Assembly (NCBI GenBank): GCA_005881085.1
Contig: VBGU01000087.1
Span: 1 to 9,909 of the forward strand
Reading direction: 5' to 3'
From: Chloroflexota bacterium
GTDB lineage: Bacteria; Chloroflexota; Limnocylindria; P2-11E
DNA: 9,909 nt
The position numbers and the translations under genes were made by a program. Positions 1 through 5,879 of the stretch are shown here, piece by piece. Every line of letters begins with the position of its first letter. Within the stretch, counting starts at the first letter, position 1. The notes beneath the pieces were generated by a model. The model did no database searches. It was not told the DNA's origin and worked only from the letters and a program-made list of their open reading frames with translations.

Positions 1-481
1 AGGCGCGTCGGCGGAAAAGAAGTGCGAACGCGAGAACGTGCGCGATCCAGAGGATAGGTACGAGGATCGTCACGACGTACCAAAACGAGCCCATGCCGAG
101 GCGCGCGATGTCGTATCGCACGCCGCCAATGAGCGCGTTCACGAGGTCGGCGAACCCGACGATGTTCGTCAGCCACACGAGCACGATCGCGAACCCGAGC
201 CGAGCGCGAAGCGCGAGCAGCGTGACAACGGCGAGCACGCTCGTGGCGAGATCTCCGTAGGCAACGGCCTCCGCGAAGTCGCGCGGCAGCGCGGTCCCAG
301 CAACGGATGTCACAAGGACCGTCGCGCCGATCGGGCGCAACGCGTGGACGAAGGTGAGCGGCGTGAACGCGGTAGCGCGATCGACCGACTTCAGCCACGG
401 CCAGACATACCACCACGCGAGGAGGCCGAAGACGACGAAGGAGAAAAGGGTCTGGATTCCGAAGACGGCGAACGCGTCCAC
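1..481 (-). CDS. Integral membrane protein of unknown function (3' end beyond the window)
   Basis: The minus strand is open from a TAA lying inside the tRNA-like fragment at about 545 to the left edge, so the C-terminus is outside the window. The visible 160 residues are strongly hydrophobic, with likely membrane segments near residues 7-29, 44-64, 73-92, 96-115 and 131-156. Charged residues sit in the short loops and an RRR cluster (157-159) follows the last segment. There is no ATG in the frame. I chose the GTG at 481 because it directly precedes the first hydrophobic segment; no good ribosome binding site is visible, so the start is uncertain. Residues about 105-130, with the pattern D-L-x-N-A then R-Y-D, look like a conserved loop of a small membrane-protein family whose function I do not know. 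Its upstream region is the tRNA fragment, so its original promoter or first codons may have been altered by the insertion proposed there. Confidence 0.72.
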   Translation of the reverse strand, partial: MDAFAVFGIQTLFSFVVFGLLAWWYVWPWLKSVDRATAFTPLTFVHALRPIGATVLVTSVAGTALPRDFAEAVAYGDLATSVLAVVTLLALRARLGFAIVLVWLTNIVGFADLVNALIGGVRYDIARLGMGSFWYVVTILVPILWIAHVLAFALLFRRRA

Positions 482-506
482 GGGCGCGAGCGTATCGGAA
501 AGACCT

Positions 507-554
507 GCTGAGTCGACCGGTGCCTCGAACCCGGAACCAGTGGTTTACAAAATC
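507..554 (-). repeat. Truncated tRNA-Thr 3'-half copy, candidate attachment-site remnant
   Basis: Positions 525-552 match 1167-1194 of the intact tRNA-Thr gene at 27 of 28 bases; the only difference is a539 against g1181. The flank 507-518 matches 1148-1159 at 11 of 12, while the bases between (519-524) have diverged with a one-base indel. In tRNA terms the copy covers the acceptor 3' strand, T arm, variable loop and anticodon loop. It then stops: no D arm or acceptor 5' strand follows at 553-600. The T-stem 3' strand is mutated, so this is not a working tRNA. Integrases of the tyrosine family commonly use exactly this half of a tRNA gene as crossover site and leave such a copy at the far end of the element. 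A decayed tandem tRNA duplication is the alternative. Confidence 0.7.
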
Positions 555-644
555 GAGCGCAATCCTGCACCGACTGGCACCGATGCGTATTCACGCCGTA
601 ATGCGTGCGGCGCGAAGCACCGAGCTGCACCCCGCGGCACCGAC

Positions 645-668
645 GTGGCTGTCAATGTGGCTGTCAGA
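645..668. repeat. Two tandem copies of a 12-bp unit
   Basis: The unit gtggctgtcaat at 645-656 is followed immediately by gtggctgtcaga at 657-668, so 10 of 12 bases are identical. It lies just beyond the stop codon of the small minus-strand gene and inside the putative tRNA-flanking island. Closely spaced direct repeats can be binding sites for an integrase or a regulator, but with only two copies this could be chance. Confidence 0.5.
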
Positions 669-683
669 CCAAGCGTCGTTTGT

Positions 684-1013
684 TTATCCGGTGCCGAACC
701 AAATCTTCGGCGGCCTCTCGGATTCGGCAGGGGTGACGCCGTGCGTCCGCAGGGCATCGAGGAGCGGTTCAGGCCGAAATGTCCAAAAGACCACTCGGCG
801 GCCGTCCGCACGTGTTAGTCGTACGCCGGCGCTTCCTAAGACCCCACCAATGACGCGCTCAGCTCGAGTGAGTTCCGGCCAGCCCGTCTGGAATGCGGCA
901 AATCCAAGAACGCGGACGACGATGCCATCGTCGTCGACCGTCATTCGCGCGAATGGCCACGTTGCGTTGATCCAAGACGTCCGCAGTCCCCCCGTGAAAA
1001 TCTGTCTGGCCAT
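684..1013 (-). CDS. Small orphan protein, 109 aa, possibly PH-like beta fold
   Basis: The protein starts at ATG 1013 and stops at TAA 684-686. It has no signal peptide or membrane segment. It shows alternating hydrophobic strands (A-R-M-T-V, G-I-V-V-R-V, G-V-R-L-T, R-R-V-V-F-W-T-F), a glycine-rich turn near residues 56-61, and a C-terminal amphipathic helix (P-L-L-D-A-L-R, about 82-89). A strand-rich core ending in one helix is the outline of small bacterial PH-like domains, and I recall similar short hypothetical proteins in high-GC bacteria, but I cannot name a family. No clear Shine-Dalgarno sequence precedes the ATG. Other ORFs across this interval have compositions typical of shadow frames. 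It stands alone between the two tRNA-Thr-derived repeats, so it may be cargo of that segment, or an ordinary chromosomal gene if the island reading is wrong. Confidence 0.6.
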   Translation of the reverse strand: MARQIFTGGLRTSWINATWPFARMTVDDDGIVVRVLGFAAFQTGWPELTRAERVIGGVLGSAGVRLTRADGRRVVFWTFRPEPLLDALRTHGVTPAESERPPKIWFGTG

Positions 1014-1151
1014 CGCCGCCGGACAATACGCTCGGGGGTGGGCTAAGTACGCGTCGACTCGGCCTCACTCAACGCGGTCGCGCGCTGTCACCGCCTTCCG
1101 AGCGCGGCCTCTCGGAGCGCGAGTCCGCGGCATTTTCCTAACGAATCGCTG

Positions 1152-1223
1152 AGCCGACCCCGGGGCTCGAACCCGGAACCGGTGGTTTACAAAACCACTG
1201 CTCTACCGTTGAGCTAGGTCGGC
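1152..1223 (-). tRNA. tRNA-Thr, anticodon UGU
   Basis: Read on the minus strand, 1223 to 1152 folds into a full cloverleaf. The 7-bp acceptor is GCCGACC with GGTCGGC. The D stem is GCTC with GAGC. The anticodon stem is GTGGT with ACCAC around the loop TTTGTAA, which gives anticodon TGT. A 5-base variable loop follows, then the T stem CCGGG with CCCGG around TTCGAGC. The discriminator base is T and no CCA is encoded. It decodes ACA, and by wobble possibly other threonine codons. No strong terminator or promoter is evident nearby. Its 3' half is duplicated about 640 bp away at 507-554. Confidence 0.96.
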
Positions 1224-1443
1224 GTTGTTCTCCTTTCCATTTTCGCATCCCCGCGTAGGCTCTTTCCGGAGGCTCGCTCGACGTTCCCTCGCCTCTTCCC
1301 CATCTGGTCTCATCGCGGAACAGCCGAACGCTCGGAAAGCCGGCATCATTGGGCGAACCAACCGACGCCACGGCCAACATCGAACGGTCTAACGAGAAAA
1401 GGCGCCGCCATCGTCGAACGTGAACGCGGACTAATCTGGCGGC
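1224..1443. other. Intergenic region between tRNA-Thr and the permease genes
   Basis: These 220 bp separate the divergently read tRNA-Thr gene and the permease pair, so both promoters should lie here. I found no convincing -35/-10 pair for either. In the permease frame a TAA at 1432-1434 blocks any upstream extension. A long minus-strand frame crosses the region, but its composition (runs of charged residues, continuing antisense through the permease) marks it as a shadow. Confidence 0.5.
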
Positions 1444-2346
1444 ATGCGCGGTCTCGGGCGGACGCGCCCGGTGTTGATTGGCGCGTTGACGTTGCTGGTT
1501 GTCGTCGCGGTCGTAACTCTTCTCTTCCTCCTCGCCACTCGGAATTTCATCGCCTCTAGATCGGCGGGCGGCCTCGCGGGCAGCACGCTCCAAGGATGGC
1601 AGATCAGCGAGGGTGTTCAGCGGTTCGGAGAGATCGTTCCAGGATTCGATCTCGCGGCGCGCGCGGGTATGGCTCCGCCAGCGCTCGTCCTGCTTGCCAC
1701 GCTGAACAGCGCATTCCTCGTCGTTCTCGCCACCAGTCTCGCTCTCGGTATTGGCGTTCCCGTTGGCTTCTGGGTCGCTGTCCACGCCCCACGACGTCTC
1801 GTCGTGCTGCTCAAGAGTGCCGCCAACGTCGGCGTCGCTTTCCCCGCGTTCTTCGTCGCCTTCCTGCTGCAAGTACTCGCAGTCGAGCTCGCTGGGAGGT
1901 TCGGGCACACGGTGCTTCCGGTTTACGGCTTCGGGCTTGATGCGCATATCGTCGTTCCGGTAATCGCGCTCGCCCTCGCGCCGCTGGCCTACGTGCTACG
2001 CCTCGTCGCGCTGAGCGCCACAGAACTCAACGCGCGCGACTTCGTCCGCACTGCACGCGCGAAGGGCCTAGCGGAGATTGCCGTGGTTTACCGACACATC
2101 GCACCGAACATGGTCGGTGCGATCGGAGAGGCGGGCCTCGGCGCGCTTCGCTTTGTTCTCGCAGGCCTCGTCATCGTCGAGTACTTGCTCGTCTGGCCCG
2201 GCTTGGGTGTGCTCGCGTTGCGCGCGGCCAATGTGCAGGACTTGCCGATCTTTCTCTCGAGCGCCCTCGTCCTCGCCGGGCTCTTTTACCTCACCGATCT
2301 AGGGTTGGATCTCGTGACGCATCGTCGCGGGCTCATCGTCGGATGA
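1444..2346 (+). CDS. ABC transporter permease, DppB/OppB type
   Basis: This 300-aa inner-membrane permease has the BPD_transp_1 fold of peptide/nickel importers. A membrane segment lies at residues 10-31, followed by an extracytoplasmic stretch of about 50 residues. The core segments lie near 78-112, 120-150, 166-190, 232-250 and 268-288. The cytoplasmic EAA loop that docks on the ATPase is at about 192-223, with A-R-A-K-G-L and R-H-I-A-P-N. W-P-G-L-G at 251-255 is a hallmark of the DppB/OppB side of the family. ATG 1444 is used because an in-frame stop lies 10 bases upstream; the ribosome binding site is weak. The stop overlaps the next start as ATGA (2343-2346), so the two permeases are probably translationally coupled and form a heterodimer. 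No ATPase or binding-protein gene is in the window, so substrate (peptide, nickel or another small solute) cannot be assigned. Confidence 0.92.
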   Translation: MRGLGRTRPVLIGALTLLVVVAVVTLLFLLATRNFIASRSAGGLAGSTLQGWQISEGVQRFGEIVPGFDLAARAGMAPPALVLLATLNSAFLVVLATSLALGIGVPVGFWVAVHAPRRLVVLLKSAANVGVAFPAFFVAFLLQVLAVELAGRFGHTVLPVYGFGLDAHIVVPVIALALAPLAYVLRLVALSATELNARDFVRTARAKGLAEIAVVYRHIAPNMVGAIGEAGLGALRFVLAGLVIVEYLLVWPGLGVLALRAANVQDLPIFLSSALVLAGLFYLTDLGLDLVTHRRGLIVG

Positions 2347-4547
2347 CCGCGATCGCGTTCGTGCGGTCCAAACCTGAGCGCGGACAGCCACGGCGACGCC
2401 GCGAGATCGACTGGTCACTTGTCGCCGGCGCGCTGTTCTTTGGAGCGTTGATCCTCCTCGCGATCTACGGACCCCTGATCGCCCCGCATGACATCTACTA
2501 CTCCCGCTCGCTCGTCGATGGCAAGGCGCCACCTTTCCCGCCGAGTCCCGATTACGCCCTCGGTTCCGACGGCATCGGTCGCGACCGGCTGAGCTGGCTG
2601 CTCGTCGGCGCGCGAGGCACCGTTGTTATCGCGTTCGCGGCCGCAGCGCTGCGGGTGATCCTCGGCGCGAGCCTTGGTCTCGTCGCGGGATTCCACGGCG
2701 GCCCGATCGGAGGCGTGCTCCGCCGCTTGGCTCTCGGGCTCTCCTCCGTCCCTGCGACGATCGCCACGGTGTTAGCGGTCATCGCGCTGAACCTACGTCC
2801 AGACGGATTCGTGCTCGCGCTCGGCCTCGTCGGCTGGGCAGAGCCCTTCCATCAGGCGCGCCGCTACGCACGGTCAGAGGGCGCGCGACCGTTCATGGAG
2901 AGCGCCCGCAGCCTGGGCTTTAGCGATCGGCGGCTGCTCTTCCGCCACCTCCTTCCGAACGTGGCCCCTGCGCTGTTGACGACCGCCGCCTTCCAGGTAG
3001 CTGCGGTGCTGCTGCTGATGGCGGAGCTCGCGCTGCTCAACATCTTCGTCGGCGGCGCGGTGATCGTCGACTACGACAGCCGTGGCAACGCGATCGTCGC
3101 GCCGATGATCCCGAACTGGGCGAGCATGCTCGCGACGACGCGGCCGGTCGTGAGCCTCTACGGCGATCTCGCCGCAGTGCTGCTTCCTGGCGGCGCACTC
3201 CTCGGTGCGGTGCTCGCGACCAACCTGTTCGGGGACGCCCTCGCCGCGCGGGCGCAACGCCTCGACGTGTATCGGCTCCTCTCGCGGCGCCAACTGTTCG
3301 CGCTCGCCGGGCTGGCCGTGATGATCGCGTTCACGGTCGGCGCGTGGCCCTCACGCCTCGCGGCCGAGACGGACTACGCGCGTGGCTTCGATGCCGGTCG
3401 CGCCGAACAGCTCGCGCAAGACCTCGCGACGCTTGGCCCGCGCACAAGCGGCTCCGCCGAAGCCGAAAGCGCCAGCGCCCTTCTGGCGCAGGAGCTCAAC
3501 GGTCAAGTCGTGCGAGCGACGGATGCCGCTAAGGTCGTCACGGAAAGCGAGCTGCGGATCGGCGGTCTCGGGTTGCCGGCCGGCGCCGTTACGGTGCTCT
3601 CGATCGACGACGCCGACTTGAGCGGCCCCTTGGTCTACATCGATGTCACTTCCCTGTTCGGGCAAACCCCCGCGCAAGTCAGCGGGGCCATCGTCGTTCT
3701 CGATCGCCTATCCCCGGGCATCCTCGGGAACGTTGCTCAGCGCTTGGTCGCGGCGGATGCGCGGGCCGTGGTTGCAGTCGACACAATCCCGCAGAACTAC
3801 CTACGTGGCTCCGGCCTCTATCCGCTACCCGCCGTGCAGATGCCGACCGCTGCGCTGACCGTATTTCTGCATCGCTCCCTTCCTGATCTGCAAACACAGC
3901 ATTCCCGCTCTGTCACCTTGGCGGATGAAGCAACCCTGCATGTGCGAACGGTAAGCCGCGAGACCTTGATAGCGAATGTCGTTACGCACGTAGGCGTCTC
4001 CTTGGAGAGCCGCCCGCTCGTACTCATCACCGCCAGCTACGACTCGGCACCCGGTGTCAACACACGCTGGGATAGCGCGACCGCAGCTGCGGTCCTCGTC
4101 GCAGTCGTTGACCGTTTACGGACTGCGCCGCTCGACCTTGAGGTCGAGGCCGTCGCGACCTCCGCGGACTTCCAGAACTGGGCCGGCCTTCGGCTCGCCT
4201 TGGCGCAACTCGACCGAGCGGACCGCGGGCGGCTCCAGGCGGTTGTTCTCATTGGTCCTTCGCTGTCAGACACGCTCGTCATCGAGACGCAGACCGACAT
4301 CGGTATGGCCAGCGGGACCGGCCGCCTCGCCGCCCGGCTGCAGGACGCTTTGGGCGTCACCACGTCACCGCGGCCCGCAGGGGATCTCCTCCGGGCCATT
4401 CAATCGACCCGAGTAGCTGCGCCCCCAATTCGCTTCGCCGCAGCCGGTCCGGATCGCGACCCGATGCCCGAAGCGATCCAGAAGGCGGGCCGCGCCGTTC
4501 TGACTGCACTTGCCTACATCCCCAATCACATCAGCGAGATGCGATAA
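2343..4547 (+). CDS. DppC/OppC-type permease fused to a degenerate M28 aminopeptidase-like domain
   Basis: The protein has 734 aa; DppC-type permeases are usually near 300. Residues 1-305 are a complete permease: first membrane segment 27-47, then the family signature L-G-S-D-G-I-G-R-D (73-81), then core segments. The EAA loop is at about 170-206 (E-S-A-R-S-L-G and R-H-L-L-P-N-V). Residues 317-335 add a seventh membrane segment, which by the usual N-in, C-in permease topology puts the rest outside the cytoplasm. Residues 350-734 resemble the M28 family: L-G-P-R-T-S-G-S at 364-371, a PA-like insert at about 420-505, and A-S-Y-D-S at 564-568 where active enzymes have A-H-Y-D-S. R-W-D-S-A (575-579) replaces the D-D-N-A-S-G region, and S-A-D (607-609) stands where a catalytic Glu pair is normal. 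No terminal zinc-binding His is seen. Catalysis is therefore doubtful; binding or gating is a better guess. ATGA overlap couples it to the DppB-type gene. The frame is continuous, with no frameshift needed. Confidence 0.88.
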   Translation: MTAIAFVRSKPERGQPRRRREIDWSLVAGALFFGALILLAIYGPLIAPHDIYYSRSLVDGKAPPFPPSPDYALGSDGIGRDRLSWLLVGARGTVVIAFAAAALRVILGASLGLVAGFHGGPIGGVLRRLALGLSSVPATIATVLAVIALNLRPDGFVLALGLVGWAEPFHQARRYARSEGARPFMESARSLGFSDRRLLFRHLLPNVAPALLTTAAFQVAAVLLLMAELALLNIFVGGAVIVDYDSRGNAIVAPMIPNWASMLATTRPVVSLYGDLAAVLLPGGALLGAVLATNLFGDALAARAQRLDVYRLLSRRQLFALAGLAVMIAFTVGAWPSRLAAETDYARGFDAGRAEQLAQDLATLGPRTSGSAEAESASALLAQELNGQVVRATDAAKVVTESELRIGGLGLPAGAVTVLSIDDADLSGPLVYIDVTSLFGQTPAQVSGAIVVLDRLSPGILGNVAQRLVAADARAVVAVDTIPQNYLRGSGLYPLPAVQMPTAALTVFLHRSLPDLQTQHSRSVTLADEATLHVRTVSRETLIANVVTHVGVSLESRPLVLITASYDSAPGVNTRWDSATAAAVLVAVVDRLRTAPLDLEVEAVATSADFQNWAGLRLALAQLDRADRGRLQAVVLIGPSLSDTLVIETQTDIGMASGTGRLAARLQDALGVTTSPRPAGDLLRAIQSTRVAAPPIRFAAAGPDRDPMPEAIQKAGRAVLTALAYIPNHISEMR

Positions 4548-5112
4548 AAGAGTCGCTGAACCGATCCGTTAGGCCGCTCCACCAACCGGCTTCCACCCTG
4601 CTCCCGCCGCCCGCGTAGGCCTCTCCCGTTCGCGCGTCCACGAGGAGGTAACGCCAGGCGTCAGGCTGTGCTGGCTGCTGCTGCGTCTTTGCGGCGCCGA
4701 GCGATGTGCCCCATCCGTCCGCCGCAAATTGCCCCCACTGCGCGACAACCCAGACCCAATCCGCTTTGCCAACCGCCGCGATGCCGTGCCCCGCCCGCTC
4801 CAAATCGCTGCGGAGCACGAGCTTCGCCTCGACGCGGATGATCGTGTTGCCCGCCGGCAGCGACGCCTTCGAGATTGCAGCCGAACGTGTGAGAACCCCC
4901 TTGATCATCTCGGGGGTCGTTACGCCGGGGGGCGTGGGTGACGGCTCACCGACTTGCGCGATCGCATCGGCGCTCGGAACAGCGGTCGCGGGCGCTGGCG
5001 CGGCGAGGGCGCTGCGTCGGTCATCTCCGAGTGCGGTGCCGAACACCAGCGCGGCGACCATCACGGCGATCGACGCGGCCATCGCCCGCGCAGTTCTGAG
5101 CACTCTCACCAC
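4531..5112 (-). CDS. Putative exported or membrane-anchored protein of unknown function
   Basis: About 193 aa if started at GTG 5112. The frame stays open upstream, but there it runs antiphase through the preceding lipoprotein gene, so a longer start is unlikely. Alternatives are GTG 5109 or ATG 5082; none has a good ribosome binding site. The N-terminus is basic (V-V-R-V-L-R-T-A-R-A) followed by a hydrophobic stretch at about 11-29, so it is exported or anchored. A Pro/Ala/Thr-rich linker (about 38-66) precedes a folded domain rich in tryptophan, with A-D-W-V-W-V-V and a C-terminal A-W-R-Y-L-L-V-D then T-G-E-A-Y strand pattern. I do not recognise the domain. It follows the lipoprotein gene after 13 bp and is probably co-transcribed with it. 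Its last 17 bp overlap the end of the convergent permease fusion gene. Confidence 0.75.
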   Translation of the reverse strand: MVRVLRTARAMAASIAVMVAALVFGTALGDDRRSALAAPAPATAVPSADAIAQVGEPSPTPPGVTTPEMIKGVLTRSAAISKASLPAGNTIIRVEAKLVLRSDLERAGHGIAAVGKADWVWVVAQWGQFAADGWGTSLGAAKTQQQPAQPDAWRYLLVDARTGEAYAGGGSRVEAGWWSGLTDRFSDSFIASR

Positions 5113-5125
5113 CGCAGGGGCGCGT

Positions 5126-5659
5126 TCAACTACGACGGCAGCCGGTGTCGACAAGCGGAAGCGTGACCGTGCCGTGGCCGATCGTCTCCACCTCGACGCG
5201 ATAGGACGCCGCGTGTACGAGCAGATCCTCGTATGTGGCTTCGTCCACACCCACCCAAGTGGCGGTGTCGGTCCCGGTCTTCGCCACAGCCATGCAGGTC
5301 TCGGGGCCGAAGATCCCCGACCCCGCGATCGGGAGAACGATGACCAGTCGGCCCGCATCGTCGACGACGCGAAAGCCCATGGCGCTGCCGTCGTAGTGGA
5401 GTTCGAAAATGTGGCGGCCGGGTTGATCGCTGTGATCGATCGCCCATTTCACGTGCGTCGGCGCGGGAAGCGGCGCCTGTGACACCGTGGGCTTTGTGAC
5501 CTCGGGCTTGAAGGTATGCGCGGAAGTCGGCGACGCGGTGGGTCTGTCCGAGACGAATGCACTGGTCGCTCCACTGGTGCCGCACGCGGCGGTGACGGTC
5601 AACGCCCAGAGCAAAGCGCAGCGAAGTGCCCTCCGGATTGTCGATACCTCATGCCTCAT
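5126..5659 (-). CDS. Putative lipoprotein of unknown function
   Basis: This 177-aa protein starts at ATG 5659. A GGGAG element lies about 10 bases upstream, which is weak support. The N-terminus has charged residues (R-H-E-V-S-T-I-R-R), a hydrophobic core at about 12-22, and T-A-A-C ending at Cys26. That is an acceptable but not ideal lipobox, because Thr stands at -3 where Leu, Val or Ile is usual. A Ser/Thr/Pro-rich linker (about 27-68) follows, typical of a surface-tethered domain. The mature domain (about 69-177) is strand-rich. It contains Cys122 and Cys174, which could form a disulfide. I recognise no family and no catalytic motif. It is the first gene of a two-gene minus-strand unit with the exported protein that follows, and the pairing suggests a joint envelope role. 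Confidence 0.8.
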   Translation of the reverse strand: MRHEVSTIRRALRCALLWALTVTAACGTSGATSAFVSDRPTASPTSAHTFKPEVTKPTVSQAPLPAPTHVKWAIDHSDQPGRHIFELHYDGSAMGFRVVDDAGRLVIVLPIAGSGIFGPETCMAVAKTGTDTATWVGVDEATYEDLLVHAASYRVEVETIGHGTVTLPLVDTGCRRS

Positions 5660-5879
5660 CGGGCCAATGCTCCCGTGCGAGGACGAACGACCGCATCCGA
5701 GATGCGTGATCTAACTATTACGGCTGGTACGACGTTTGCGGAGACCACGTCGAGCGGGCGCTGGCTCTCCTGTCAACGTGGACCGTCGACATGCTTGCCC
5801 ATCTAGCATGGTCGCGGGCCGCACCTTAGCCGCGGCGAGCGATCGGTGCAGCGACCGCTCAGGCAGTAGCAGCCCAGGG
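5660..5879. other. Intergenic region between the DinB-like gene and the lipoprotein gene
   Basis: About 220 bp with no supportable gene. It should carry the promoter of the lipoprotein unit. On the minus strand a TAATAG at 5720-5715 could serve as a -10 box about 55 bases before the ATG, but no matching -35 stands at the right distance. A perfect TTGACA (5776-5771, minus) is present without a -10 at 17 bp. It forms part of an imperfect inverted pair, gtcaac and gtcgac, spaced by 7 bases at 5772-5790, which might be an operator. The terminator-like hairpin of the upstream operon lies at 5837-5860. Confidence 0.45.
5837..5860 (-). terminator. Terminator-like hairpin after the ispF-cysS-rlmB-dinB operon
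   Basis: In the minus-strand transcript GAGCGGTCG and CGATCGCTC form a 9-bp stem with one G-U pair and a 6-base loop, 19 bases after the stop of the DinB-like gene. On the other strand the same position is an A-C mismatch, so the fold favours minus-strand transcripts. No U tract follows. It may be an atypical or factor-assisted terminator, or only an RNA-stabilising hairpin. Confidence 0.4.

Larger units (their letters stand above)
555..1151. mobile_element. Possible remnant or miniature island between two tRNA-Thr-derived direct repeats
   Basis: This segment lies between the truncated tRNA-Thr copy and the 3' end of the intact tRNA-Thr gene, which is the expected position of DNA inserted at a tRNA 3' end. 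It holds one convincing gene (684-1013, minus), a 12-bp tandem repeat at 645-668, and about 130 bp at each end with no gene I can support. A 6-bp stem with an 8-base loop (1097-1102 with 1111-1116) lies on the 3' side of the tRNA but has no T tract, so I do not call it a terminator. No integrase, excisionase or transposase is visible, so mobility would be ancient or supplied in trans. The boundaries are inferred from the repeats alone. Confidence 0.35.

Noticed and set aside
1097..1116. Hairpin downstream of tRNA-Thr as a terminator
   Set aside because: The stem is only 6 bp with an 8-base loop and no T tract follows on either strand.
38..1152. Several overlapping plus-strand frames at the left end
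   Set aside because: Their products are Arg/Asp/Glu- or Ser/Arg-rich without hydrophobic patterning, while the minus strand encodes a coherent membrane protein and a coherent small globular protein.
1138..1947. Long minus-strand frame of 269 codons across the tRNA and the first permease
   Set aside because: It runs through the tRNA gene and antisense to a clear permease, and its product is a charged, low-complexity sequence typical of shadow frames in high-GC DNA.
5113..5358. Longer N-terminus for the exported protein, from ATG 5358
   Set aside because: That part lies out of frame within the lipoprotein gene and reads Arg/Ser/Trp-rich; the signal-like segment only begins after the lipoprotein stop.
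5771..5776. Perfect TTGACA as the -35 box of the lipoprotein gene
   Set aside because: No acceptable -10 hexamer lies 16-18 bases downstream; the spacing region is G-C-rich.
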